A stretch of 48,279 bases of DNA, taken from positions 1 through 48,279 of the forward strand of contig CALJNR010000097.1 of assembly GCA_937981575.1 (NCBI GenBank). Direction: 5' to 3'. Below the pieces are notes generated by a model. It had not been told where the DNA came from. It saw only the letters and a list, made by a program, of their open reading frames with translations, and ran no database searches. Positions 34,901 to 42,378 of the stretch are shown in pieces. The number at the start of each line of letters is the position of its first letter. Position 1 is the stretch's first letter. The DNA comes from an uncultured Clostridia bacterium (GTDB lineage Bacteria; Bacillota; Clostridia; Lachnospirales; Cellulosilyticaceae). Both the position numbers and the translations under genes were made by a program.

Positions 34901-36130
34901 TTATTTGGAGAGCTTTTCTGCTATTTTAGAGCTGGTTAAAGTTTTAGAGGTTTTTGCAAAGGTTAGAAAACTTGCTAAAACGAGTAATACTGCTGATATA
35001 ACATAAGACACATAATAAGTATGTGTACTGTCAAAAATCTTTCCTGCGAGCAACGGCCCGATTATTCCTGCAAATCCCCAAGATGTAAATACCAACCCAT
35101 AATTTACACCTAAATGCCTAGTGCCGTAATGGCTGGTTACAGCTGCTGGAAATAAAGAAAATAATGCACCATATGTAAGTCCTGTTAAAGAGACACCTAA
35201 AGCAAGTAATACAGGGGAAACATATTGATTAAAACAGATCATATTAACGGCTTGAACTAAAAATACAACACACATAGCTTTTGCATAGCCAAACTTATCA
35301 GAGAGCATTCCGCCCAGTATTCTTCCTAAGGTATTGAAAATAGCCAATATGACAACTAAATAATACCCATTCTCCCATTTTGCCTGCTGTTTGGCGATAC
35401 TTGTAATATGTCCAATAATCATGAGCCCTGCAGATGCAGTAAAAGCATACATAATCCACATTTTATAAAAAGCAAAGGTTTTAAGCATTTCTCTCCAACT
35501 ATAGTCTGCTTTAGGCGCTGATTGGTAAGCTTGCGCTTGTGGATGGGAGATTTTGGAGGTATATTCAGGCGAAGGATTTATTAGAAATTGAGATAAAATA
35601 AGTAATATAGCTAAGGCGCTGATGCCAATAATAATAAATGTTTGAGATACGCCATTTTTTGCAATAAGCATTTGAGTAAGAGGCGATATATAAACGGCCG
35701 CAAAACCTACCCCAGAGACAACAATCCCAGATATTAATCCTTTCTTTTCGAGTGGAAACCATTTTACTGCGGGAGGTGTTGTCGCAGCATAACAAAAACC
35801 TATGCCGGCGCCTCCCATAATCCCAAAAGTTAACATCATTAAAAAAGGATCTTTTACAATGCCCGAAAGCATTAAGCCACTGCCTAAAAGAATACCTCCA
35901 AGTGTAGAACCAAGCCGTGGCCCTTTTACATCCTGAAGTCTGCCTGCAAAAATCATTACTAGTGCAAATGAAGCAATACACACACTATAAGGCAATGAAG
36001 CCTCCAGCGTTGTCCAGCCCAATTCCTTGATTAAAGCCTTACTCATGATGCTCCAAATATAAAGCACCCCTAATATTAAGTTGATTCCTGTTGCTGCTGA
36101 TGTTACGATCCATCCCTTCGTATTTTTCAA
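34901..36130 (-). CDS. OFA-family MFS transporter
   Basis: This 409-residue carrier has 12 membrane helices in the oxalate/formate antiporter family. It starts KGWIVTSAATGINLILGVLYIWSI, typical of OFA members, and has the MFS loop FAGRLQDVKGPRLGS and GRILGGMLSDKFGYAKA. The substrate cannot be told from the sequence; oxalate/formate or other carboxylates are possible. The start codon is TTG, with GGGGGGG as the ribosome site. It is a single gene convergent with dfx. No oxalate decarboxylation genes are nearby. Confidence 0.9.
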   Translation of the reverse strand: MKNTKGWIVTSAATGINLILGVLYIWSIMSKALIKELGWTTLEASLPYSVCIASFALVMIFAGRLQDVKGPRLGSTLGGILLGSGLMLSGIVKDPFLMMLTFGIMGGAGIGFCYAATTPPAVKWFPLEKKGLISGIVVSGVGFAAVYISPLTQMLIAKNGVSQTFIIIGISALAILLILSQFLINPSPEYTSKISHPQAQAYQSAPKADYSWREMLKTFAFYKMWIMYAFTASAGLMIIGHITSIAKQQAKWENGYYLVVILAIFNTLGRILGGMLSDKFGYAKAMCVVFLVQAVNMICFNQYVSPVLLALGVSLTGLTYGALFSLFPAAVTSHYGTRHLGVNYGLVFTSWGFAGIIGPLLAGKIFDSTHTYYVSYVISAVLLVLASFLTFAKTSKTLTSSKIAEKLSK

Positions 36131-36318
36131 ACTTATCCCCCCCGTTTTTTATAGCATGATAAGTGTAGTTTTATCTAACCTTAAACGTATCATGTTTATC
36201 TGTTTCTAGTTCTATATCTCATTTTATATTAAAATCAAAGAATTTTCAATGAATTGTTAATCTTATTAACTTATAACGTAAATTTAATCAAGGTATTTAG
36301 ATTATTTTTAGAACTTAG

Positions 36319-36516
36319 CTAATAAGAGTCAAAGAAAAAGCTCTCAGGATTTTCTATATGAAGCAGTTCGGTAAGAATCATGATCTCTGAATAAGTCCAA
36401 TCCATAGTTCCACTAATTTTTCGCGTTAAAGTTTGCTTACTTATGCTTAACTTTTCAGATAGTTCATTGAAGGTTATGTTTTGAGCATTCATAAGTGCAT
36501 TAATCTTGTTTGGCAT
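36319..36516 (-). CDS. Small XRE-family HTH protein
   Basis: This 65-residue protein is little more than a helix-turn-helix: INALMNAQNITFNELSEKLS, then ISKQTLTRKISG and WTYSEIMILTELLHIENPESFF. This resembles phage-repressor-type XRE domains. AAAGGAG lies 7 bases before the ATG. It stands alone between two transporter genes; its target is unknown. The 188 bases after it and the 145 bases before it show no other feature. Confidence 0.8.
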   Translation of the reverse strand: MPNKINALMNAQNITFNELSEKLSISKQTLTRKISGTMDWTYSEIMILTELLHIENPESFFFDSY

Positions 36517-36661
36517 CGATTTTCTCCTTTGCTTAGGTTTATTTTATTATAACAGCTTTAATAGATAAGTATGCCTTTTAGTATAGATATAAAAGCATAA
36601 ATGGATTATTAAAGTGTAGAACAATGTTTAGAATATATTCTTAAAGATCTGTTTTGAAGGG

Positions 36662-36701
36662 TTAAAGAGCCCTAGGATATTATTTATCCCAGAGCTCTTA
36701 A
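36662..36701 (-). terminator. Probable terminator of chrA
   Basis: A stem of about 16 pairs with one bulge and two mismatches (TTAAAGAGC paired to GCTCTTAA) lies 110 bases after the chrA stop. The T tract is short, so this is less certain than the others. Confidence 0.5.
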
Positions 36702-36810
36702 TCGTTAACTGTTATTCAGATAATGATAAGGTTTAACCAATATGACAGCATCAAAGCCATTTAAATATAAAGGCTACAGGGAGGCTGTTAAACATAACCC
36801 GCGTATAACT

Positions 36811-37992
36811 TTAGATGAGAAATCCTGCAGCTAAAACCATTAGCACGATAAATGGTGCAGGGATTTTCTTTATAGACAGCAGGACTATTGTAAGAAGCAT
36901 AACAATTATATTATCCATTGTAAATCCACTTCGCTGCATCAAAATGATGGCAGCTACAGTAATTAATCCCCCAGCAACAGCATTAATACCCTTCAGAGAA
37001 ACCTTTATGCCTTTGATTTTCTTTAAGCTTTCCCAAATAGGATAGATAAAATAAATTAAAAGAAGCCCTGGAAGAAAGATTCCAATGCCCCCGGCAACAG
37101 CCCCTGACACTTGCTTAAGCAGGCTGCCGCCACGAGCTGCCATGCCACCGGCGTAAGCGCTAAAACTGAACATTGGCCCGGGCAGTCCTTGGACAAGTCC
37201 ATAGCCAGTCAAGAATTCTTGATTTGTCATAAACTGATTAACTTCTACTAACTCACTATACATAACAGGAACGACTACCTGCCCGCCGCCGAACACCAAG
37301 TAACCATAACGGTAAAAACTTTCAAATAAATGAACAATACGATTATCCCATACTAACGTGAGCAGAATACTTCCAGCAGTGAAAATAACAAATGCAATCA
37401 AGTAGCCCCAGGGAGGATTAAGTTTTACAGTATTCCATAAGTCTTTTTCTTTTGAAGTTAGAATACTTACAATGCCCCCTACGACCAGAACTAATGGGAA
37501 AACCCAAGGTTCACGAATAAAATAAGTCGTTAATCCCCCAAGAAGCAATAGTCCTAGAGTAATCTTGTCAGTCACTACTTTACGTCCAATATGAAATGCA
37601 GCTACGACAATAAAGCCAACTGCCATGGGCCCAATATAGCGCAGCACAGAATGAGAGATATTCATACCTTCTAAAAACTGATATAAAAATGAAAGTAAAG
37701 TCATAGCAATAAGTACAGGTAAAGCCCAAACCAACATGGTCAGAAAAGCTAGCAGCGGCCCGCCTATTTTATGCCCAATAGATACGATAGTCTGTGTACT
37801 GGTTGGGCCTGGAAGAATACTGCATAAAGCAATTAATTCAACAAGTTCCTCTTCATTTAGGTACCCTTTTTTTATAACCATTTGATCTGTAAAGACACCA
37901 TAATGCGCTTCCGGGCCTCCATAGGCGCCCAATGAGCAAATGAATACATCTTTTAAAAAGATTCTCCAGCTTATCTTATTTTGATTTTCCAA
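36811..37992 (-). CDS. chrA: Chromate transporter family protein ChrA
   Basis: This 393-residue CHR-family carrier has two homologous halves with about ten helices. The first half has SLGAYGGPEAHYGVF and SILPGPTSTQT; the second has FGGGQVVVPVMYSELV and GLVQGLPGPMFSFSAYAGG, the paired proline-glycine motifs. It expels chromate in characterised members; many clostridial homologs have unknown substrates. An open frame runs 38 codons further upstream, but GGAAGGAG lies 8 bases before a TTG codon (start of ENQNKISWRIF), which I take as the start. Confidence 0.88.
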   Translation of the reverse strand: MENQNKISWRIFLKDVFICSLGAYGGPEAHYGVFTDQMVIKKGYLNEEELVELIALCSILPGPTSTQTIVSIGHKIGGPLLAFLTMLVWALPVLIAMTLLSFLYQFLEGMNISHSVLRYIGPMAVGFIVVAAFHIGRKVVTDKITLGLLLLGGLTTYFIREPWVFPLVLVVGGIVSILTSKEKDLWNTVKLNPPWGYLIAFVIFTAGSILLTLVWDNRIVHLFESFYRYGYLVFGGGQVVVPVMYSELVEVNQFMTNQEFLTGYGLVQGLPGPMFSFSAYAGGMAARGGSLLKQVSGAVAGGIGIFLPGLLLIYFIYPIWESLKKIKGIKVSLKGINAVAGGLITVAAIILMQRSGFTMDNIIVMLLTIVLLSIKKIPAPFIVLMVLAAGFLI

Positions 37993-38097
37993 GTTTTTAT
38001 CTCCTTCCAGGTCTATTAATTGTTTCACTTTCAGAGGAGCTAGCACTACTTCTACATGTGTTGTATGCAGAACTTTGTGAAAGATGATTCTGCTAAA

Positions 38098-38118
38098 CGA
38101 TATCAAATACCGATATCG
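38098..38118. promoter_or_regulatory. Inverted repeat upstream of chrA
   Basis: CGATATC and GATATCG are exact inverted half-sites 7 bases apart, about 105 bases before the chrA start. It may be a regulator site; none is identified. The rest of 38119-38382 shows no clear gene. Confidence 0.4.
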
Positions 38119-38382
38119 AATTTATGCAATTAAATTATACAGGAAGTATAAGTAAAAATGCAAGATAAAACCGAAGGAAAATTTATCTTCATCTTTTTTA
38201 CTGCTATCTTTTGTTCCCTTATAGAGTTCAAAGTCTATGATGAGTCTAGGTTCTTCCTCTATTAAAGACACAAAGGCTGCGCTATGAAAATAATGTATTT
38301 TTTTATTTCTTGTCATAGTCGTACAGCATTTATTCTCTATTCCCTTTTGCGTACATATCCCTATTTATTTACTATCATGTGG

Positions 38383-39417
38383 TCAGTCGTTAATAGCCTC
38401 GATGCCAAGCCGTTTAAGCGCATCAAGGTGATCCCGCATTTTCTGCAATTCCTCAGAAGAGTGTCCATCCCAATCCAAGACTTCGCCTACTACTTTCAGT
38501 GGTTGCCTGGTGCGGTAGGACCGCGTTGGATTCCCAGGGAACTTTTTATCCGTGAGATTGGGGTCATCTTCGATGCAGCCAGTGGGTTCCACACGATAAA
38601 TCCGACCAGGTTCATCGCCCAGCGCAAGTTCAGCTCCCCATATGGCCGCATCTAGTGTCGCAGTCAGATAGACGTAGTTAGCCTTCTTTCGCTCCCCATA
38701 ATTTGAACTATAGCCGGGTTCCAACGAATCCCCGACCTTTAAATCGGCTTTTGTACCGTGGTAGAAAGGTCCGGTGTCCAGGGATTTATTCATTAATTGC
38801 GCTAATCCAGTTTCCGTTGTCAGCTTTTCAAGATTATCAAATATTTCCTCTTCGCCCCAGTTCCACCATTGAAGCTTTAGCAAGAATTCAACCTTTTCAT
38901 CACTAAATCTTTTTTTGATACATTTAGCTGGGTTTCCACCATATATTGTATAGGGTTCAACACTTTTTACTACTGTTGAGTTAGCGGCAATAATCGCACC
39001 ATCACCAATTTTAATGCCTGGCATAATGGTAACATTTTGTCCAATCCATACATCATTCCCAATCACTGTATCCCCCTTGAATGGTAACTGCTCTACTGTT
39101 GGAGTAACCTTTTCCCAGCCGCCACCAAAGATATTAAAAGGGTAGGTTGTTACGCCATCCATCCTATGATTTGCTCCATTCATAATGAATTTAACGCCCT
39201 CTGCTATTGCGCAAAATTTACCTATGATTAGCTTATCTCCTAAAAATTCGTAATGATGCTCTATATTATCATAAAATTTCTCAGGTGACTTTTTATTATC
39301 ACTATAATAAGTATATTCTCCAATTTCTACATTCGGGCGTTTAGGCAAATTACTTATATAACAAACTGTTTTTATGTTTTCATTTGGATATAGTTTTTTC
39401 TTATCTGGCCCATTCAT
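38383..39417 (-). CDS. Vat-type acetyltransferase fused to Arr rifamycin ADP-ribosyltransferase
   Basis: This 344-residue polypeptide joins two resistance enzymes. Residues 1 to about 205 are a hexapeptide-repeat xenobiotic acetyltransferase of the Vat group, which O-acetylates streptogramin A: VGEY-like IGEYTYYSD, DKLIIGKFCAIA, MNGANHRMDG with the catalytic His84, GNDVWIGQNVTIMPGIKIGD and QWWNWGEEEI. Residues 216-344 are a complete Arr domain, which ADP-ribosylates rifamycins: PFYHGTKADLK, ANYVYLTATLDAAIWGAELA, EPTGCIEDDPNLTDKKFPGN and VVGEVLDWDGHS. The frame is continuous. Two sampled lines of Arr sequence are about 53% GC, against 23-37% in sampled Vat lines, so the halves have different origins. 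AAAGGGAG precedes the ATG. Confidence 0.88.
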   Translation of the reverse strand: MNGPDKKKLYPNENIKTVCYISNLPKRPNVEIGEYTYYSDNKKSPEKFYDNIEHHYEFLGDKLIIGKFCAIAEGVKFIMNGANHRMDGVTTYPFNIFGGGWEKVTPTVEQLPFKGDTVIGNDVWIGQNVTIMPGIKIGDGAIIAANSTVVKSVEPYTIYGGNPAKCIKKRFSDEKVEFLLKLQWWNWGEEEIFDNLEKLTTETGLAQLMNKSLDTGPFYHGTKADLKVGDSLEPGYSSNYGERKKANYVYLTATLDAAIWGAELALGDEPGRIYRVEPTGCIEDDPNLTDKKFPGNPTRSYRTRQPLKVVGEVLDWDGHSSEELQKMRDHLDALKRLGIEAIND

Positions 39418-39558
39418 AGGCTATACACTCCCTTTCATCTTTTAATATATTTTTTACCGATTCATATTTTTTATGAGAACTACATAGATTCCAGTCGATT
39501 AACTTCCCTATTTTATTTGACTCCTTAGCAAACCATATTCGTCAAATTTATCCACTGG

Positions 39559-39911
39559 AAGACATGGGGACGTTTCGTGCGTCTTATCTTGTTGCTCTTT
39601 TTAACTATTTTTTTACCTATTGATGCTGGTACCTATTTCCTCATTCTCTTCTTACAGTAAACGAACATGATTATCCATCAAGCAGTATACATACAACCTA
39701 AATCTTCCACTAGTTTTAGCTTTTAGGCGCTTTTCAATAAACACTCTTCGATCTTCCTATTCTAAAGAAGTATTTCTTTCGTCTATCCCCTCAGCATTAT
39801 ATGATAGATTCCTGTACTACTCTTTTTTCTTGTTTGTCTAGCCATTTATCACACTATTTTAGAATAGTATATTGGAGTTAAAAAGACAATCGAAGCGTCC
39901 CCATTGTCTTT
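39559..39911. mobile_element. Decayed REP-type element with paired end hairpins
   Basis: Two related hairpins in inverted orientation bound this element: 39559-39585 and, on the other strand, 39910-39883. Both share AAGACA(A)TGGGGACG followed by TTCG. Between them lies a broken REP-associated transposase. This matches a REP/transposase unit. The outer hairpin reaches the last bases of the GNAT gene, its stop codon included, and with TTTTT after it on the - strand also serves as that gene's terminator. The remaining parts of the 492-base gap (39418-39558) carry only the leader of the fusion gene. Confidence 0.7.
39616..39845 (-). pseudogene. REP-associated (IS200-like Y1) transposase remnant
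   Basis: The frame begins MARQTRKKSSTGIYHIMLRG, the typical start of REP-associated tyrosine transposases. After one lost base it continues in another frame as RRVFIEKRLKAKTSGRFRLY, then VYCLMDNHVRLL and EENEEIGTSINR. The lost base is fixed exactly by the length: 59 plus 171 bases gives 230. Two in-frame stops interrupt it, the HUH motif reads NHVR instead of NHVH, and the catalytic-Tyr half is gone. It is certainly inactive. Confidence 0.85.
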
Positions 39912-40395
39912 AAACAATCAATTGCTTTTTATAAACTGCTGTCTCTTTATTGTATTTAAAGCCATTTGTTTCTAAAACCTTAATAGAAGTTACATTCACT
40001 CTTTCTTCTTCGATTGTTGGGTCTGCGATTAATTGAATTGCATTCGGCTCATCTTCAATGACTTTATCACAAATTAATTTGACCAGTTCTTTCCCAAGAC
40101 CTTTTCCTAAAAGATGCTCCTCGCCAATCATATAGTCAATGCCATAGGTTCCATCAGGTTCAGAGGGACCCTCTGCGTCAAAGGCCTTCTTCCAATCATA
40201 ATATTGACAAAAACCAACGGGCATGCCCTTTTCCTCTACTATAAAATGCTTGATAAAGTCAAACTCATCATTTCGATGCTCAATCTCATACAGCCACTCC
40301 GATGCATCCCCAAACCATTTGGAAACATACTCCTTCTCAAGCCATTTTTTCATAACTGCCATATCTTCATCTTCAAATTTGCGCAAAACAAACAT
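39910..40395 (-). CDS. GNAT N-acetyltransferase, AAC(6')-like
   Basis: This 161-residue acetyltransferase resembles aminoglycoside 6'-N-acetyltransferase-type GNATs: FVLRKFEDEDMAVMKKWL, the GFCQYYDW strand and acetyl-CoA loop LGKGLGKELVKLI, and a C-terminal NGFKYNKETAVYKK. Many such homologs are not proven to confer resistance. A longer frame of 7 codons exists; GAGAGG lies 10 bases before MFVLRK, taken as the start. It follows the methyltransferase by 25 bases, so both belong to one TetR-controlled transcript. The stop is inside the end hairpin of the REP element. Confidence 0.85.
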   Translation of the reverse strand: MFVLRKFEDEDMAVMKKWLEKEYVSKWFGDASEWLYEIEHRNDEFDFIKHFIVEEKGMPVGFCQYYDWKKAFDAEGPSEPDGTYGIDYMIGEEHLLGKGLGKELVKLICDKVIEDEPNAIQLIADPTIEEERVNVTSIKVLETNGFKYNKETAVYKKQLIV

Positions 40396-40420
40396 CTCAT
40401 TCCATCCTCTCATCACTTTT

Positions 40421-41212
40421 TTATTTAATTTTTAGCAGCCAAGTCACTCCGATAAGGTTGTTTTCCAGGTCCTCACACTCGCTTTTCTGACTTTCAATAT
40501 ACCCTTCGAAAAGCTCCTTGTGCTGCGGATATAACTTAGTCAGTTCCATAGCACGGACAATGATAGCTTGTGTATTCGAGTCATTTTGCTCATGATCAGC
40601 ATGATTTATCAACCAATCAACCACGGAAATACCAGTCTCCTCAAATAATCCATGCCACTGATTATAGGTTAAATACTCATGTTTTTTATTATTTATTTGG
40701 ATAGTATCTTCACAATCCAAGTAAACATCATCGATAATCATATACCCATAAGGTTTAATCGTTTTTTTCATCTTCATTAAGGTTTCTTTTGGCGTCCCTA
40801 AAACATCTCCGACTGCGCCAAGAATCACGCAGTCATAATCCTTCTCTTCTAAAACTACTTCATTGATATCTCCCACAATAAACTGAGAGTAGGCATTAAG
40901 GCCTAATTCAATTACCTTTATCTTAGCAAATTCAATAAACTCTGGGATGATATCAACTCCTTTTACCTTTGCTTTTAACGTTTCTGCAATCCTGATGGCT
41001 ACTGCCCCTTTTCCGCATGCTAGATCTAAAATCTTCCTCTTACCTAAATCAGTAAAATGCTTTTGCATCAACTTTATAATATCCGAAGGATTACTCCCAA
41101 GTTCCCATAAGTCCTGAAGTAAATAAGGCAGGAACGGCAGCAGATTGGTACTTTCAGCTGTTAACGATTTTGCCAGCTTTTCTTCTACATCATTTTTCTC
41201 ATTGCACATCAT
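40421..41212 (-). CDS. SAM-dependent methyltransferase
   Basis: This 263-residue class I methyltransferase has motif I KILDLACGKGAVAIRIA (about 60-76), GVDIIPEFIEFAK for SAM ribose binding, CVILGAVGDVLG and MIIDDVYLDCE. The substrate is unknown; a small-molecule or antibiotic role is possible given the neighbours. It is divergent from a TetR gene and has its own promoter, with TetR-type palindromes on both sides of that promoter. The GNAT gene follows. Confidence 0.9.
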   Translation of the reverse strand: MMCNEKNDVEEKLAKSLTAESTNLLPFLPYLLQDLWELGSNPSDIIKLMQKHFTDLGKRKILDLACGKGAVAIRIAETLKAKVKGVDIIPEFIEFAKIKVIELGLNAYSQFIVGDINEVVLEEKDYDCVILGAVGDVLGTPKETLMKMKKTIKPYGYMIIDDVYLDCEDTIQINNKKHEYLTYNQWHGLFEETGISVVDWLINHADHEQNDSNTQAIIVRAMELTKLYPQHKELFEGYIESQKSECEDLENNLIGVTWLLKIK

Positions 41213-41226
41213 TATCCCTCTGTTCT

Positions 41227-41248
41227 AACATGAATACTTATTCATGTT
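41227..41248. promoter_or_regulatory. Second TetR-type palindrome near the methyltransferase start
   Basis: AACATGAATA and TATTCATGTT are exact 10-bp arms around 2 bases. It lies just downstream of the methyltransferase -10 box and shares the core ATGAATA/TATTCAT with the larger palindrome. Confidence 0.75.
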
Positions 41249-41251
41249 TAT

Positions 41252-41280
41252 ATCATATAGCTGCTCCAATCATTTGTCAA
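41252..41280 (-). promoter_or_regulatory. Methyltransferase-GNAT promoter
   Basis: On the - strand TTGACA (41280-41275), 17 bases and TATGAT (41257-41252) form a strong promoter. Its -35 hexamer is the left end of the 38-bp palindrome. Confidence 0.8.
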
Positions 41281-41312
41281 CAAATATGAATAAGTATTCA
41301 TATTTGTTGACA
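41275..41312. promoter_or_regulatory. 38-bp palindrome carrying both divergent -35 boxes
   Basis: Two exact 18-bp arms beginning TGTCAACAAATATGAATA surround 2 bases. The outer TTGACA hexamers at both ends are the -35 boxes of the divergent promoters, so one repressor bound here would close both directions. Confidence 0.85.
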
Positions 41313-41335
41313 GAAGTTATCTCTTCAATTATAAT
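41307..41335 (+). promoter_or_regulatory. tetR-family gene promoter
   Basis: TTGACA (41307-41312), 17 bases and TATAAT (41330-41335) is a perfect consensus sigma-A promoter. It starts in the right end of the 38-bp palindrome, which implies autoregulation. Confidence 0.88.
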
Positions 41336-41358
41336 CAAGGCTGATTGGAGGTGTGAAA

Positions 41359-41967
41359 ATGGGTGAAATAGAAATAAGAAAACCCCAGCAAAAAAGGTCC
41401 ATTGAAAAGAAAAACAAAATCATCCTTGCTGGCTTAGACCTTTTTATAAAGCATGGCTATTATAAAACTAACACAACAGAAATAGCGAAATTGGCCGGTG
41501 TTTCTGTTGGTACACTATACAGCTACTTTGCAGATAAGAAAGACATTTATATTGCCGCTTTTGAATATTATCTCAATACCCATGCACTCCCCATTATCAA
41601 TCAGTTAGCAGAGATTCCTGAAAGCATCAGTCTTAAAATAGTAGTTGAAAAAATGATCGATGCCTTTTTAGCATTATACAGCGGCACCAAAAACGCCATG
41701 CTGGAACTTACAACAACTATGTCAATAGACCCAGAAATCAGCACCTATTTTTGCAATTTTGAGAGTGAATACTTTTTAAAATTTGCCGAGGTTCTCCAAA
41801 AGCATCCAGAAACTTCTGGGTGTACAATAGAGAAAATATATCTTTCCTATACACTTCTTGATTTACTTGGATTAGAAAAAACAAATTACAAACACAGCCA
41901 CATCGACTTTGATATCTTAAAAAAAGAGGCAGCCCGTATGATTATAAATTCTTTAACTACTCCATAA
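41359..41967 (+). CDS. TetR/AcrR-family repressor
   Basis: This 202-residue regulator has an N-terminal HTH: KIILAGLDLFIKHGYYKTNT, TEIAKLAGVSVGTLYSYFADK. The C-terminal all-helical ligand domain is unlike others I recognise, so the inducer is unknown. GGAGGTG lies 5 bases before the ATG; a GTG two codons earlier overlaps the ribosome site. It probably represses itself and the methyltransferase-GNAT transcript through the shared palindrome. Confidence 0.92.
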   Translation: MGEIEIRKPQQKRSIEKKNKIILAGLDLFIKHGYYKTNTTEIAKLAGVSVGTLYSYFADKKDIYIAAFEYYLNTHALPIINQLAEIPESISLKIVVEKMIDAFLALYSGTKNAMLELTTTMSIDPEISTYFCNFESEYFLKFAEVLQKHPETSGCTIEKIYLSYTLLDLLGLEKTNYKHSHIDFDILKKEAARMIINSLTTP

Positions 41968-42075
41968 AACTACTTTCTAAATGCGTATCATTTCTAATAT
42001 AAATCATGTTTATGGTCATACTATTTGTGTTAAACATCTTTAATAAAAGTATATGACCTAAATAGGAGGCGCAAA

Positions 42076-42297
42076 ATGAAACATAATCCAGATGATAGAA
42101 GTGATAATGCAGAAAATATTGAGTACAACATCGGCAAAACCATCCAAAATATGCAATTAGCCGAAGAAATGATTTCAAAAACCGATGATCCTAAAATGAA
42201 AAATACCCTGGAAGAAAAGAACGAACGCAGAAGAGACTCTCTTGAAAGAATGAGAGAAGAAATTAAAGAAGAAGCAGCTTACAAGGAAAATAAATAA
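42076..42297 (+). CDS. tlp: Small acid-soluble spore protein Tlp
   Basis: This 73-residue protein matches the Tlp family: MKHNPDDRSDNAENI at the start, a charged coiled middle and LEEKNERRRDSLERMREEIKEEA at the end. It is synthesised in the forespore and degraded in germination. AGGAGG lies 7 bases before the ATG. It stands alone among accessory genes, so it is a host gene at the site rather than part of a mobile cassette. Confidence 0.93.
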   Translation: MKHNPDDRSDNAENIEYNIGKTIQNMQLAEEMISKTDDPKMKNTLEEKNERRRDSLERMREEIKEEAAYKENK

Positions 42298-42324
42298 TGC
42301 TAAGATTTGTTTCATAAACAGTAT

Positions 42325-42372
42325 AAAACCTCTAAACTGATGATAATTTAAACAGCACAGTTTAGAGGTTTT
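42325..42372. terminator. Bidirectional terminator between tlp and the LysR gene
   Basis: A perfect 15-bp stem (AAAACCTCTAAACTG) with an 18-base loop lies 27 bases after tlp and 6 bases after the LysR stop on the other strand. Confidence 0.88.
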
Positions 42373-42378
42373 GTATTG

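Noticed and set aside
38122..38316. Possible 64-residue - strand gene between chrA and the Vat-Arr gene
   Set aside because: No good ribosome site, no recognisable domain and a biased, low-complexity composition.
38284..38655. 123-residue + strand frame antisense to the Arr domain
   Set aside because: It lies over a clearly real domain and has no family features; it is a shadow of the higher-GC Arr coding sequence.
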